Origin: DASUAS01 sp963809795
Lineage (GTDB): Bacteria; Actinomycetota; Acidimicrobiia; IMCC26256; DASPTH01
Direction of reading: 5' to 3'
Length of the DNA: 64,000 bases
Assembly (NCBI GenBank): GCA_963809795.1
Contig: CAWELN010000008.1
Location: 62,001-126,000, forward strand
Both the position numbers and the translations under genes were made by a program. Under the pieces are notes generated by a model. That model was given only the letters and a program-made list of their open reading frames with translations, searched no databases and had not been told where the DNA came from. Of the stretch, positions 36,361 through 43,790 are shown in pieces; position 1 is the stretch's first letter, and every line of letters starts with the position of its first letter.

Positions 36361-37857
36361 GTGGTGAAGGACGCGCCGCGCGAGCGCGAGCTCAAGTTCA
36401 CGCCCGGGCCGTCGTTCCGCATGCCCGCGTTCGACCACGACGAGCTCGTCGCCGATCCCCCCGACGACATCAAGCTGCAGGCGGCCTACTTCGACTCCCC
36501 CGACCTGCGGCTGGCCCGGACCGGCGCCAGCCTCCGCTTCCGCAACGACGAGGGCTGGACGGTCAAGCTGCCGGTCTCGTCCGACGTCGCACTGGTCCGT
36601 TCCGAGATCCACCTCGGCGGCGACGCGGGCGAGCCTCCCGACGCCGCCGTCGACCTCGTGCAGGCGCTGCTGCGCGACGCGCCGCTCGAGCTGGCCGCGC
36701 GGCTCAACACCGCGCGCCACCGGGTGGTGCTGCGCGATCGCGACGGCAAGCAGCTCGCGGAGCTGGTCGACGACGAGGTGTCGGTGCTCGACGGCGCCCG
36801 GCTGGCGGCGCGCTTCCGTGAGCTCGAGGTGGAGTTCAGCGATGCTGCCCCCGCCGACCTCGTCGAGCGGGTCGCCGACCGGCTGCGCGCCGCAGGCGCG
36901 GGCGAGCCCGAGCAGCTCCCCAAGATCGTGCGGGCCCTCGGCCCCCGCGCCCTCGACCCCCCCGACCTCGTCGCACCGCCGAAGCTCGACTTCGCGTCGA
37001 CGCCCCGCGACGTGCTCCGCGCCGCGGTGGTGAGCTCGACGAAGCGCCTGCTCGCCAACGACCCGGGTGTGCGGATGGGCGAGGACCTCGAAGCGGTGCA
37101 CCAGGCCCGCGTCGCCACCCGGAGGCTCCGTTCCGACCTGAAGACCTTCCGCCAGGTCATCGACCCGGAGTGGGACACCTCACTGCGCGAGGAGCTGAAG
37201 TGGTTGGGCGGCCTGCTCGGCACGGTGCGCGACGACGACGTGCTGCTCGACCGCCTCGAAGGGCGGGTCGCCGACCTGCCCCCGTCCGACCGTCACGCGG
37301 GCAAACGGTTGCTCGACGGTCTGCGGGAGCACCGGGTCCGGGCGCGGGTCGAGCTGCTCGACGCGATGCGATCGCCGCGCTACGCCCGGCTCATCGACCG
37401 CCTCCTCGCCGCGGCGCGCACCATCCCGTCGTCCGGTGATCCCGCCGAGCTCGACCTCGAGCTGGGCGATCTCGTGCGGAAGCCGTGGAAGAAGCTGCGA
37501 ACGGCGGTGGAGGACCTCGGCGAGGACCCGCCCGACGAGGAGCTCCACGCGGTCCGCATCCGCGCCAAGCGGTGCCGGTACGCCGCAGAGGCGGTCGCTC
37601 CCGCGGTCGGCAAGCCCGCCAAACAGTTCGCCGCCGCCGTGGAGCAGGTGCAGGAGGTGCTCGGGGAGCACCAGGACGCGGTGGTCGCCGGGCAGTGGCT
37701 GCGCACCCACGCCGCCGACGGCGGCGGCCGGGTCGAGTGCGCCTTCGTCGCCGGCGAGCTCGCGGCCCGTGAGGACGTCGCCGCCGACGCCTCGCGCGCC
37801 GAGTGGCCGGCGACCTGGAAGCAGGCCAAGCGGCGCTCGTTGCGTCAATGGATGTGA
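36361..37857 (+). CDS. CYTH-CHAD domain protein
   Basis: 498 residues. The CYTH triphosphate-tunnel domain (1-~205) has the ExExK signature as ERELKF and further acidic/basic strands (EVEFS-type). The CHAD helical domain (~225-490) has conserved histidines such as EAVHQARVATRRLRSDL and ELHAVRIRAKRCRYAAEA. CHAD domains bind polyphosphate and CYTH domains hydrolyse triphosphates, so it fits the position after ppk1. It starts at GTG 36361, eight bases after the ppk1 stop. Confidence 0.93.
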   Translation: MVKDAPRERELKFTPGPSFRMPAFDHDELVADPPDDIKLQAAYFDSPDLRLARTGASLRFRNDEGWTVKLPVSSDVALVRSEIHLGGDAGEPPDAAVDLVQALLRDAPLELAARLNTARHRVVLRDRDGKQLAELVDDEVSVLDGARLAARFRELEVEFSDAAPADLVERVADRLRAAGAGEPEQLPKIVRALGPRALDPPDLVAPPKLDFASTPRDVLRAAVVSSTKRLLANDPGVRMGEDLEAVHQARVATRRLRSDLKTFRQVIDPEWDTSLREELKWLGGLLGTVRDDDVLLDRLEGRVADLPPSDRHAGKRLLDGLREHRVRARVELLDAMRSPRYARLIDRLLAAARTIPSSGDPAELDLELGDLVRKPWKKLRTAVEDLGEDPPDEELHAVRIRAKRCRYAAEAVAPAVGKPAKQFAAAVEQVQEVLGEHQDAVVAGQWLRTHAADGGGRVECAFVAGELAAREDVAADASRAEWPATWKQAKRRSLRQWM

Positions 37858-38273
37858 GCCGCACCTCGACCGTCCGCGCCGCCGGTGGCATCGTCCACCG
37901 GCACAGTCCTGGCGGGCCCGAGGTGTTGCTCGTGCACCGGCCCCGCTACGACGATTGGAGCCTGCCGAAGGGCAAGGGCGATCGCGGTGAACGGGACGAG
38001 GAGACCGCGCTGCGCGAGGTCGAGGAGGAGACGGGCCTGCGGTGCGAGCTCGGGGCACCCGCCGGACAGACCCGCTACCGGGACTCGAAGGGACGGGACA
38101 AGGTCGTGCACTACTGGCTCATGGCGCCGCCCGCGAACGGTGACGGGACAGGGTCCTTCGTCCCCAACGACGAGGTCGACGAGCTGCGGTGGTACACAAT
38201 TCCCGAGGCCACCGAGCGCCTCACGTACGCACACGACCGCGAGCTGTTGCAGAAGGTTGAGGTCCCGGGGTGA
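37848..38273 (+). CDS. Nudix hydrolase
   Basis: 141 residues. Nudix box in the form G-x5-E-x7-REVEEETGL is complete, with N-terminal AAGGIVHRHSPGGPEVLLVHRP typical of the MutT1 branch (here quoted as AAGGIVHR and VLLVHRP). ATG 37848 overlaps the end of the CYTH-CHAD gene; its stop overlaps the sixA start (GTGA). The Nudix plus histidine-phosphatase pairing resembles mycobacterial MutT1, where both domains are in one protein, so it may act on oxidised nucleotides or diadenosine polyphosphates. Confidence 0.92.
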   Translation: MDVSRTSTVRAAGGIVHRHSPGGPEVLLVHRPRYDDWSLPKGKGDRGERDEETALREVEEETGLRCELGAPAGQTRYRDSKGRDKVVHYWLMAPPANGDGTGSFVPNDEVDELRWYTIPEATERLTYAHDRELLQKVEVPG

Positions 38274-38729
38274 CCGTGTACCTCGTCCGCCACGCCAAGG
38301 CGGGGAGCCGCAAGGCGTGGACCAGCGACGACGAGCTGCGCCCGTTGTCGAAGGCGGGCAAGGCGCAGGCCCGCGCCTTGGCCAAGCGACTGGCGGCCGA
38401 CGGGATCACGCGCGTCTTCTCGAGCCCGTACGTGCGCTGTCGACAGACCGTCGAGCCGCTCGCCGAACGCAGCGGCGTCCCCGTCGAGGCGTCCGAGGCG
38501 CTGCGCGAGGGCGCGTCGCTCGCTGATTCCCTGCAGCTGGTGGAGAAGGTCGCCGGAGAGAACGCGGCGCTCTGCACCCACGGCGACGTGCTCGGCAACC
38601 TCCTGATGCACTTCAACACAGCTCGGCGTCGACCTCCAGACCGACCGCATCGAGAAGGGGTCGATCTGGGCGCTGGAGCTCGCCGACGGCGAGGTGCGCT
38701 CGGCGACGTACCTCCCGCCACCCGGCTAG
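38270..38729 (+). CDS. SixA-like histidine phosphatase, one frameshift
   Basis: ~152 residues after repair. RHG motif YLVRHAKAG at the N-terminus with the catalytic histidine, second histidine in CTHGDVLG, and phosphate-binding SSPYVRCRQT. At ~38616-38621 the reading goes out of frame; dropping one base restores LGVDLQTDRIEKGSIWALEL and a stop at 38727-38729. The start overlaps the Nudix stop by four bases. It is probably the second half of a split MutT1-like Nudix/phosphatase pair. Confidence 0.85.
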
Positions 38730-38752
38730 GCACGCCGCCCGCCGCGCCGAAG

Positions 38753-38774
38753 CTTCACCTGTCGTTCACCGGGC
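38753..38774 (+). promoter_or_regulatory. PHO-box-like direct repeat upstream of surE
   Basis: CTTCACCTGTC followed directly by GTTCACCGGGC: two 11-bp units with six of seven and seven of seven matches to the actinobacterial GTTCACC core. It lies about 40 bp before the surE -10 box, where PhoP/RegX3 would act. Confidence 0.6.
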
Positions 38775-38813
38775 GGTCGGTTCCCGGACGGCGGGCCGGC
38801 GCGCGGCCACCGC

Positions 38814-38819
38814 TACCGT
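38814..38819 (+). promoter_or_regulatory. -10 box, leaderless type, surE
   Basis: TACCGT, six bases, then ATG 38826. A PHO-box-like repeat sits 40 bp upstream. Confidence 0.55.
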
Positions 38820-38825
38820 GGACCC

Positions 38826-39596
38826 ATGCGGATCCTGGTGACGAACGACGACGGCGTCGACTCGCCCGGCATCCACACGCTCGCGGCCGCGCTCGTCGAC
38901 GACGGGCACGACGTGCTGGTCGTCGCCCCGACCGACGACCGCAGCGGCGCCGGTGCCTCGATCGGTCGGTTGCACGGCGGCGGGCCCCCGCCGGTGGAAC
39001 GGCGGGTGTGGGACGAGCTCCCCGACCTGTCGGTGCACGCGATCGACGCGCCGCCGGCGACCGCGGTGTTCGCCGCCTGCCTCGGCGCCTTCGGCGACCT
39101 CCCCGACCTCGTGGCCTCCGGCATCAACCCGGGCGCGAACACCGGCCACCTCGTGCTGCACTCCGGCACCGTGGGCGCCACGCTCACCGCGGCCGGGTAC
39201 GGCATCCCCGGGCTCGCGGTGTCGATCGACTGGAGCCAGACCCAGGAGTACGAGTGGACCACCGCGGCGCGCGTCGCGGCCGCTGCGGTCGAGTGGGTCG
39301 CCAAACCCGACGGTGATCCGCGCGTCCTGAACATCAACGTCCCGAACCGCCCGTTCGGCGAGGTGCTCGGCATCCGCGAGGCCGAGCTGGCTCCGGCCGG
39401 TGAGGTGTGGGTCGCGTCGGCCGACGTGTCGTCGGGTGGCCTCAAGATCGAGATCAAGGGACGAGCCGACCCCGCACCCGGCACCGACGTGGCGCTGGTG
39501 CACGAGGGCTACGTGTCGCTCACGCCGCTCATGAGCATCGTGCGGGCCCCGGCCACCGGCGCCGCGCAGGCGGTCGCCGACTCACTCGCTGGCTAA
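38826..39596 (+). CDS. surE: SurE 5'/3'-nucleotidase
   Basis: 256 residues. Phosphatase acting on nucleoside monophosphates and short polyphosphate. Metal-binding NDDGVDSPG at the N-terminus, conserved serine stretch DDRSGAG, and SGINPGANTG with SGTVGAT are in place. It is preceded by a leaderless-type promoter and a PHO-box-like repeat, which suggests induction in phosphate starvation. Confidence 0.93.
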   Translation: MRILVTNDDGVDSPGIHTLAAALVDDGHDVLVVAPTDDRSGAGASIGRLHGGGPPPVERRVWDELPDLSVHAIDAPPATAVFAACLGAFGDLPDLVASGINPGANTGHLVLHSGTVGATLTAAGYGIPGLAVSIDWSQTQEYEWTTAARVAAAAVEWVAKPDGDPRVLNINVPNRPFGEVLGIREAELAPAGEVWVASADVSSGGLKIEIKGRADPAPGTDVALVHEGYVSLTPLMSIVRAPATGAAQAVADSLAG

Positions 39597-39637
39597 CCTC
39601 CGAATCCCAGGCGCACCATCCGAGCCAGGAGTCGAAG

Positions 39638-40096
39638 ATGCCCGCAGTCGGCGATGTCGCACCGGATTTCACGCTCAAGGACCAGAACGGCAACGATGTG
39701 ACGCTCTCCGCTCTGCGCGGGGAGCCGGTGGTCATCGTGTTCTATCCGTTCACCTTCACCGGGGTCTGCCAGGGCGAGCTGTGCGAGATCCGCGACGATC
39801 CCTCGGCCTTCGAGCGCAGCGGCGCGCAGGTGCTGGCCATCTCCTGCGACTCGCGCCACGCGCAACGCGTCTGGGCCGAGGAGCAGGGCTTCACGTTCCC
39901 GGTGCTCTCCGACTTCTGGCCCCACGGCGCGGTCGCGAAGGAGTACGGCGTCTTCAACGAGGCCCTCGGGTGCGCGAACCGCGCAACGTTCGTGCTCGAC
40001 AAGGACGGCGTGGTCAGCTCCACCTTCTCGTCACCCGACCTCGGCACCCCTCGCGCGAAGGCCGAGTACGAGCAGGCACTCGCCAAGGTGAGCTGA
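39638..40096 (+). CDS. ahpE: AhpE-type one-cysteine peroxiredoxin
   Basis: 152 residues, reduces peroxides in the cytoplasm. Peroxidatic cysteine in FTFTGVCQGE; a second nearby cysteine (ELCEI) is present. The downstream motif PVLSDFWPHGAVAKEYGVFNE (shown here as LSDFWPHGAVAKEYGVF) is diagnostic of the mycobacterial AhpE group. Start ATG 39638 has AGGAG seven bases upstream. In AhpE relatives mycothiol/mycoredoxin is the usual reductant; that is family knowledge. Confidence 0.93.
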   Translation: MPAVGDVAPDFTLKDQNGNDVTLSALRGEPVVIVFYPFTFTGVCQGELCEIRDDPSAFERSGAQVLAISCDSRHAQRVWAEEQGFTFPVLSDFWPHGAVAKEYGVFNEALGCANRATFVLDKDGVVSSTFSSPDLGTPRAKAEYEQALAKVS

Positions 40097-40113
40097 CCAG
40101 CGGGCGAGCAGGC

Positions 40114-40131
40114 GGTGAACATCGGGTGAAC
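40114..40131 (-). promoter_or_regulatory. PHO-box-like direct repeat, exact 11-bp phasing
   Basis: GGTGAAC at 40114-40120 and again at 40125-40131, i.e. GTTCACC twice with 11-bp spacing on the minus strand. It lies between ahpE and the cNMP-domain gene. Both heptamers are perfect matches to the actinobacterial core. Confidence 0.6.
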
Positions 40132-40195
40132 GGAGACGACGGCTCCGGGGCACGGTCGTAGCATCCGGGCGGCCGATCTGCACCGGGAGTCCGTC

Positions 40196-40591
40196 ATGTC
40201 CGTCGATCCTGCCCGTCTCACCGCCGTGCCGCTGTTCGCGGCACTGACCGACGACGAACGTGCGGCGGTCGCGGCCAAGCTCGAGGAACGTACCGCCAAC
40301 GTGGGCGACCACTTGAGCACCGAGGGGGGCGCCGGCTACTTCTTCTTCGTGATCGAGTCCGGTGGTGCCACGGTCACACGCGACGGCCAGACCTTGGCCG
40401 AGTTCGGTCCCGGCGACTTCTTCGGCGAGGCCGCCATCTTCAAGACTCGGAGGCGGACGGCGACGGTGACGGCGACGGCACCGACGAAGCTGTTCGCGAT
40501 GTTCGGAGCCGACTTCGCCAAGCTGGTGGCCGACATCCCCGAGCTGCACACGGAGATCGACGAGGCACTGGCGGCACGTCTTCCCGAGTGA
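40196..40591 (+). CDS. small cyclic-nucleotide-binding domain protein
   Basis: 131 residues, a stand-alone cNMP-binding domain. The phosphate-binding cassette reads PGDFFGEAAIFKTRRRTATV, with the conserved Gly-Glu and the Arg that contacts the cyclic phosphate region. It has no DNA-binding or catalytic domain. GGGAG lies six bases before ATG 40196. It may be a cAMP-responsive adaptor. A PHO-box-like repeat upstream links it to phosphate status (inference). Confidence 0.87.
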   Translation: MSVDPARLTAVPLFAALTDDERAAVAAKLEERTANVGDHLSTEGGAGYFFFVIESGGATVTRDGQTLAEFGPGDFFGEAAIFKTRRRTATVTATAPTKLFAMFGADFAKLVADIPELHTEIDEALAARLPE

Positions 40592-40666
40592 TCCCGTCGA
40601 CGCCCGGGCACATCGCTCAGGAAGAACCTACGGCGGAGGGTCCCCGACGTCGAACGCGTCCGGGTG

Positions 40667-40981
40667 TCACACGCGCACCGACAACGCGCCGCCCACTTCG
40701 GCGAGCCGCTCCGGCACGACCCGCCACCACACCCAGCGCCCGCGCTTCTCGCCCCGGATCAACCCGGCGTCCGCCAACACCTTCGTGTGGTGCGAGATCG
40801 TCGGCTGCGATTTGCCCAGCGGTTCCTGCAGGTTGCACGAACAGACCTCACCGGCGTCCGCCACCAGGCTGAGCAGCCGCAGGCGCACGGGATCGGCCAT
40901 CGCCGCGAAGGCCGACGCGAGATCCTCGGCGTCCTGCTCCGTGAGCGGTGCGGCGAGGAGTGACGGGCAGCACGGATTCAT
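40667..40981 (-). CDS. arsR: ArsR-family arsenic-responsive repressor
   Basis: 104 residues. Winged helix with recognition helix KSQPTISHHTKVL and the metalloid-binding cysteine pair EVCSCNL, plus CC at the N-terminus (MNPCCPS), which could add a third ligand. It is divergent from arsI, arranged as in an autoregulated ars operon. The open frame runs far upstream, but homology starts at ATG 40981. Confidence 0.92.
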   Translation of the reverse strand: MNPCCPSLLAAPLTEQDAEDLASAFAAMADPVRLRLLSLVADAGEVCSCNLQEPLGKSQPTISHHTKVLADAGLIRGEKRGRWVWWRVVPERLAEVGGALSVRV

Positions 40982-41065
40982 ATTGACAACCTTCGATTGA
41001 TCTGCGACCATCGATCCATCGACCGTTGCCAATGTACCAAGCCCGCGCTGCGATCGGAGCCGACC
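40982..41065. promoter_or_regulatory. ars divergent promoter/operator
   Basis: 84-bp space between arsR and arsI. It contains TTGACAACCTTCGATTGAT (40983-41001), i.e. TCAA-N7-TTG on the minus strand, similar to ArsR operators, and further ATCGA repeats to 41026. The arsI ribosome site GGAG is at 41056-41059. Operator assignment is inference. Confidence 0.5.
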
Positions 41066-41521
41066 ATGAGCCGTGTGCAACTCGCCCTCAACGTCTCCAA
41101 CCTCGACGACGCGGTGGCGTTCTACTCCAAGCTGTTCGGGACCCGACCGGCCAAGGTGCGCCCTGGATACGCGAACTTCGCCATCGCCGAGCCACCGTTG
41201 AAGCTCGTCCTCATCGAGGGGCACGGCGAACCGGGCTCGCTCAACCACCTCGGCGTCGAGGTGGAGAGCACCGACGAGGTACGGCGTACCCAGTCCCGAC
41301 TCGCCGGTGAGGGCCTGGCGACCGCAACCGAGGACGAAGTCGCGTGCTGCTACGCGGTGCAGGACAAGGTCTGGGTCGACGGTCCCGACCGCGCGCCGTG
41401 GGAGATCTACACCGTCCTGGCCGACGTCGAGATGGCGCCCGGAGAGCTGCGGACGATCGCCCCCAGCGAGGACGCGATGTGTTGTGCCGCGGCCCCGGAA
41501 TCCGCCGAGCGCTGCTGCTGA
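41066..41521 (+). CDS. arsI: ArsI/CadI-like vicinal-oxygen-chelate protein
   Basis: 151 residues, glyoxalase fold. ArsI lyases cleave the C-As bond of trivalent organoarsenicals. The vicinal cysteine pair CCYAVQDKVWVDGPD is the ArsI signature; metal ligands lie in NHLGVEVE and PWEIYTVL. The C-terminus adds MCC and RCC pairs (MCCAAAPESAERCC), unusual and likely metalloid-binding. It is first in the plus-strand ars operon. Confidence 0.87.
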   Translation: MSRVQLALNVSNLDDAVAFYSKLFGTRPAKVRPGYANFAIAEPPLKLVLIEGHGEPGSLNHLGVEVESTDEVRRTQSRLAGEGLATATEDEVACCYAVQDKVWVDGPDRAPWEIYTVLADVEMAPGELRTIAPSEDAMCCAAAPESAERCC

Positions 41522-41528
41522 CCCGGCG

Positions 41529-42239
41529 ATGGATCGCGACCTGGCGCGGCGCGCCACGGCCGAGCTCGTCGGCACGGCCTTCCTCGTGGCGATCGTGGTC
41601 GGATCAGGCATCTACGCGCAACGCCTCTCGCCCGCGAACATCGGGCTCCAGCTGCTCGAGAATTCGATCGCGACGGGAGCCGGACTCATCGCGTTGATCC
41701 TGGCGCTCGGTCCGGTTTCTGGCGCGCACTTCAACCCCGTCGTCACCATGGCCGATCGCATCCTCGGCGGGACCACGTCGCGCGACGCGGGGCTCTACGT
41801 CGTGGTCCAGATCGTCGGCGCGTGCCTCGGCGCGATGGTTGCCAACCTCATGTTCGACCTCCCCGCCATCGACATCTCGACCCACACGCGTTCGAGCAGC
41901 GGCCTCTGGTTGGGCGAGCTCGTCGCCGCCTTCGGCCTGCTCCTCGTCATCCTCGGCGTCGTGCGCGCGGGTCGGGCGTCGGTGGCGGCGTTCGCAGTCG
42001 GTGGCTACATCGCGGCGGCGTACTGGTTCACGTCGTCGACGAGCTTCGCGAATCCCGCGGTCACGATCGGCCGCATGCTCAGCAACACCTTCGCCGGCAT
42101 CGCGCCGAGCAGCGTTCCGATGTTCATCGTGATGCAGGTGCTCGGCGCGCTGCTCGCGGTCGCGCTCGGCGTGTTCCTGTTCCCGCACATCCCGGCAACC
42201 GATCTCGTCGTTCCTCATGAATCGCCGGAGGCGTCATGA
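41529..42239 (+). CDS. aquaporin-type channel in ars operon
   Basis: 236 residues, six membrane helices. NPV and NPA boxes (HFNPVVTM, FANPAVTIGR) mark the MIP fold; the arginine after the second box is present. In some bacteria an aquaglyceroporin (AqpS) lets arsenite leave down its gradient after ArsC reduces arsenate. Its stop overlaps the arsC start by four bases (ATGA), so this role is likely here. There is no ArsB or Acr3 pump in the window. Confidence 0.9.
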   Translation: MDRDLARRATAELVGTAFLVAIVVGSGIYAQRLSPANIGLQLLENSIATGAGLIALILALGPVSGAHFNPVVTMADRILGGTTSRDAGLYVVVQIVGACLGAMVANLMFDLPAIDISTHTRSSSGLWLGELVAAFGLLLVILGVVRAGRASVAAFAVGGYIAAAYWFTSSTSFANPAVTIGRMLSNTFAGIAPSSVPMFIVMQVLGALLAVALGVFLFPHIPATDLVVPHESPEAS

Positions 42240-42895
42240 CCGACAACCTGCTCACCATCGATCAGCAGCTTGCCTTGAGGTCGGCCGCGGCCAGGCTCGC
42301 CGAGCAGTTCGACGGCGTGTTCGGCACCGAGACCGTCGAACGATTCCTCACCTCCAGCTACGACCAGTTCGCGAACCGCGCCACCGCGGTGAACTTCCTC
42401 CCCGTCATGGCGGAACGATTCGCCCGGCAGCGGCTGAAGGCACTTGCGCGCGTCGAGGGCAAGGCCGACGACGGTCTCCCGACGGTGCTGTTCCTCTGCG
42501 TGCACAACGCGGGAAGATCGCAGATGGCCCTGGGGTGGTTCGAGCACCTCGCCGGCGACCGCGCGGTGGCGTGGTCGGGCGGCTCCGAGCCCGGCAACGA
42601 GGTCAATCCCGCGGCCATCGCCGCGATGAAGGAGATCGGCATCGACATCAGCGCCGAGTTTCCCAAGCCGTGGACCGACGAGATCGTCCAGGCCGCCGAC
42701 GTCGTCGTCACGATGGGCTGCGGCGACGCCTGCCCGTTGTTCCCGGGCAAGCGCTACGAGGACTGGGTGCTCGAGGATCCCGATGGCATGGGCGTCGAAT
42801 CAGTGCGCCCCATCCGAGACGAGATCGGTCGCCGCGTCCGCCAGCTGCTCAGCACGCTCGACGTTCCTGTCGGCGGAGCTCAGACCTTCTCGTAG
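42236..42895 (+). CDS. arsC: ArsC arsenate reductase with N-terminal helical domain
   Basis: 219 residues. The N-terminal ~80 residues are a three-helix region found in actinobacterial ArsC proteins. The C-terminal low-molecular-weight phosphatase fold has the P-loop FLCVHNAGRSQMA (CX5R) and a later MGCGDACPLFPGKRYEDW with the resolving cysteines. It is probably thioredoxin- or mycothiol-linked. The last ~16 bases overlap the 3' end of the convergent response regulator gene. Confidence 0.92.
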   Translation: MTDNLLTIDQQLALRSAAARLAEQFDGVFGTETVERFLTSSYDQFANRATAVNFLPVMAERFARQRLKALARVEGKADDGLPTVLFLCVHNAGRSQMALGWFEHLAGDRAVAWSGGSEPGNEVNPAAIAAMKEIGIDISAEFPKPWTDEIVQAADVVVTMGCGDACPLFPGKRYEDWVLEDPDGMGVESVRPIRDEIGRRVRQLLSTLDVPVGGAQTFS

Positions 42896-43581
42896 CGGTA
42901 GCCGACACCCCGCACGGTCACGATGCGCTCGGGCTTGCCCGGGTCGTCCTCGACCTTGGCCCGCAAGCGCTTCACGTGGACGTCGAGGGTCTTGGTGTCG
43001 CCGTAGTAGTTCGGTCCCCACACGCGGTCGATGAGCACGTCACGGGTGAGCACGCGCCCGGCATTGGCGAGCAGGAGCTCGAGCAGCTCGAACTCCTTGA
43101 GTGGCAACGCCACCCGCTCGCCGCGCACCTCGACTTCGTGGCGGGCGGCGTCGAGCCGGACGTCGCCGATCTCGAGCACCTCGCCGGGTTGCGCGACACC
43201 GGCCTCCTCGCCGCGGCCGCGCCGGAGCGCGGCGCGCACCCGGGCGACCAGCTCGCGGAGCCGGAACGGCTTGGTCACGTAGTCGTCGGCGCCGACCTCG
43301 AGCCCGACGACGGCGTCGATCTCGGCGTTGCGGGCCGTCACCATGATGATCGGCACCTGCGAGCGCGAGCGGAGCTCCCGACAGACGTCGATGCCGGAGA
43401 TGCGGGGCAGCATCACGTCGAGGAGGACGAGGGCGGGGCGCGCGGCGTCGAACCGCGCGATCGCCTCCGCGCCGTCGGCGGCGACGTCGACCCGGAACCC
43501 TTCCCGTTCGAGCGCGACGCGCAGGGCGTCGCGGTACGACTGCTCGTCGTCGACCACGAGGATCAAGGGCGCTTCGGCCAT
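42880..43581 (-). CDS. OmpR-family response regulator (RegX3/PhoP-like)
   Basis: 233 residues. Receiver domain with LVVDDE, phosphorylatable aspartate in LVLLDVMLP and the lysine of DDYVTKPF, then a winged-helix effector (LPLKEFELLELLLANAGRV, VDVHVKRLRAK-type). It pairs with the kinase gene just upstream and with the pst operon, as SenX3-RegX3 does in mycobacteria. A 206-bp space with three tandem copies of a structured element lies between the two genes. ATG 43581; TTG 43584 is possible. Confidence 0.92.
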   Translation of the reverse strand: MAEAPLILVVDDEQSYRDALRVALEREGFRVDVAADGAEAIARFDAARPALVLLDVMLPRISGIDVCRELRSRSQVPIIMVTARNAEIDAVVGLEVGADDYVTKPFRLRELVARVRAALRRGRGEEAGVAQPGEVLEIGDVRLDAARHEVEVRGERVALPLKEFELLELLLANAGRVLTRDVLIDRVWGPNYYGDTKTLDVHVKRLRAKVEDDPGKPERIVTVRGVGYRYEKV

Positions 43582-43588
43582 CAAACTC

Positions 43589-43790
43589 GGTCGATTCCGC
43601 TACGGCGTCCCGGCCTCCGGCCACGCCTCGCCTCCGGCCACGCCTCCGCTGCATCTCCGATTCACCACTGGTCGATTCCGCTCCGGCGTCCCGGCCTCCG
43701 GCCACGCCTCCGCTGCATCTCCGTTCACCACTGGTCGATTCCGCTCCGGCGTCCCGGCCTCCGGCCACGCCTCCGCTGCATCTCCGTTCA
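43589..43790. repeat. three tandem copies of a structured intergenic element
   Basis: Copies start at 43589, 43670 and 43733; the second and third are 63 bp apart. The unit begins GGTCGATTCCGCTCCGGCG and contains GGCG-TCCC-GGCC-TCC-GGCC-A-CGCC, which folds as two stacked helices. The first copy carries an extra internal 18-bp repeat. The array fills the space between the kinase stop and response-regulator start. Translated as an open frame it gives repetitive GDAAEAWPEAGTPERNRP peptides, which I take to be an artefact. Confidence 0.85.

Noticed and set aside
43589..43790. CRISPR-like look of the tandem copies
   Set aside because: Units are contiguous with no unique spacers, and single copies lie elsewhere; no cas genes.
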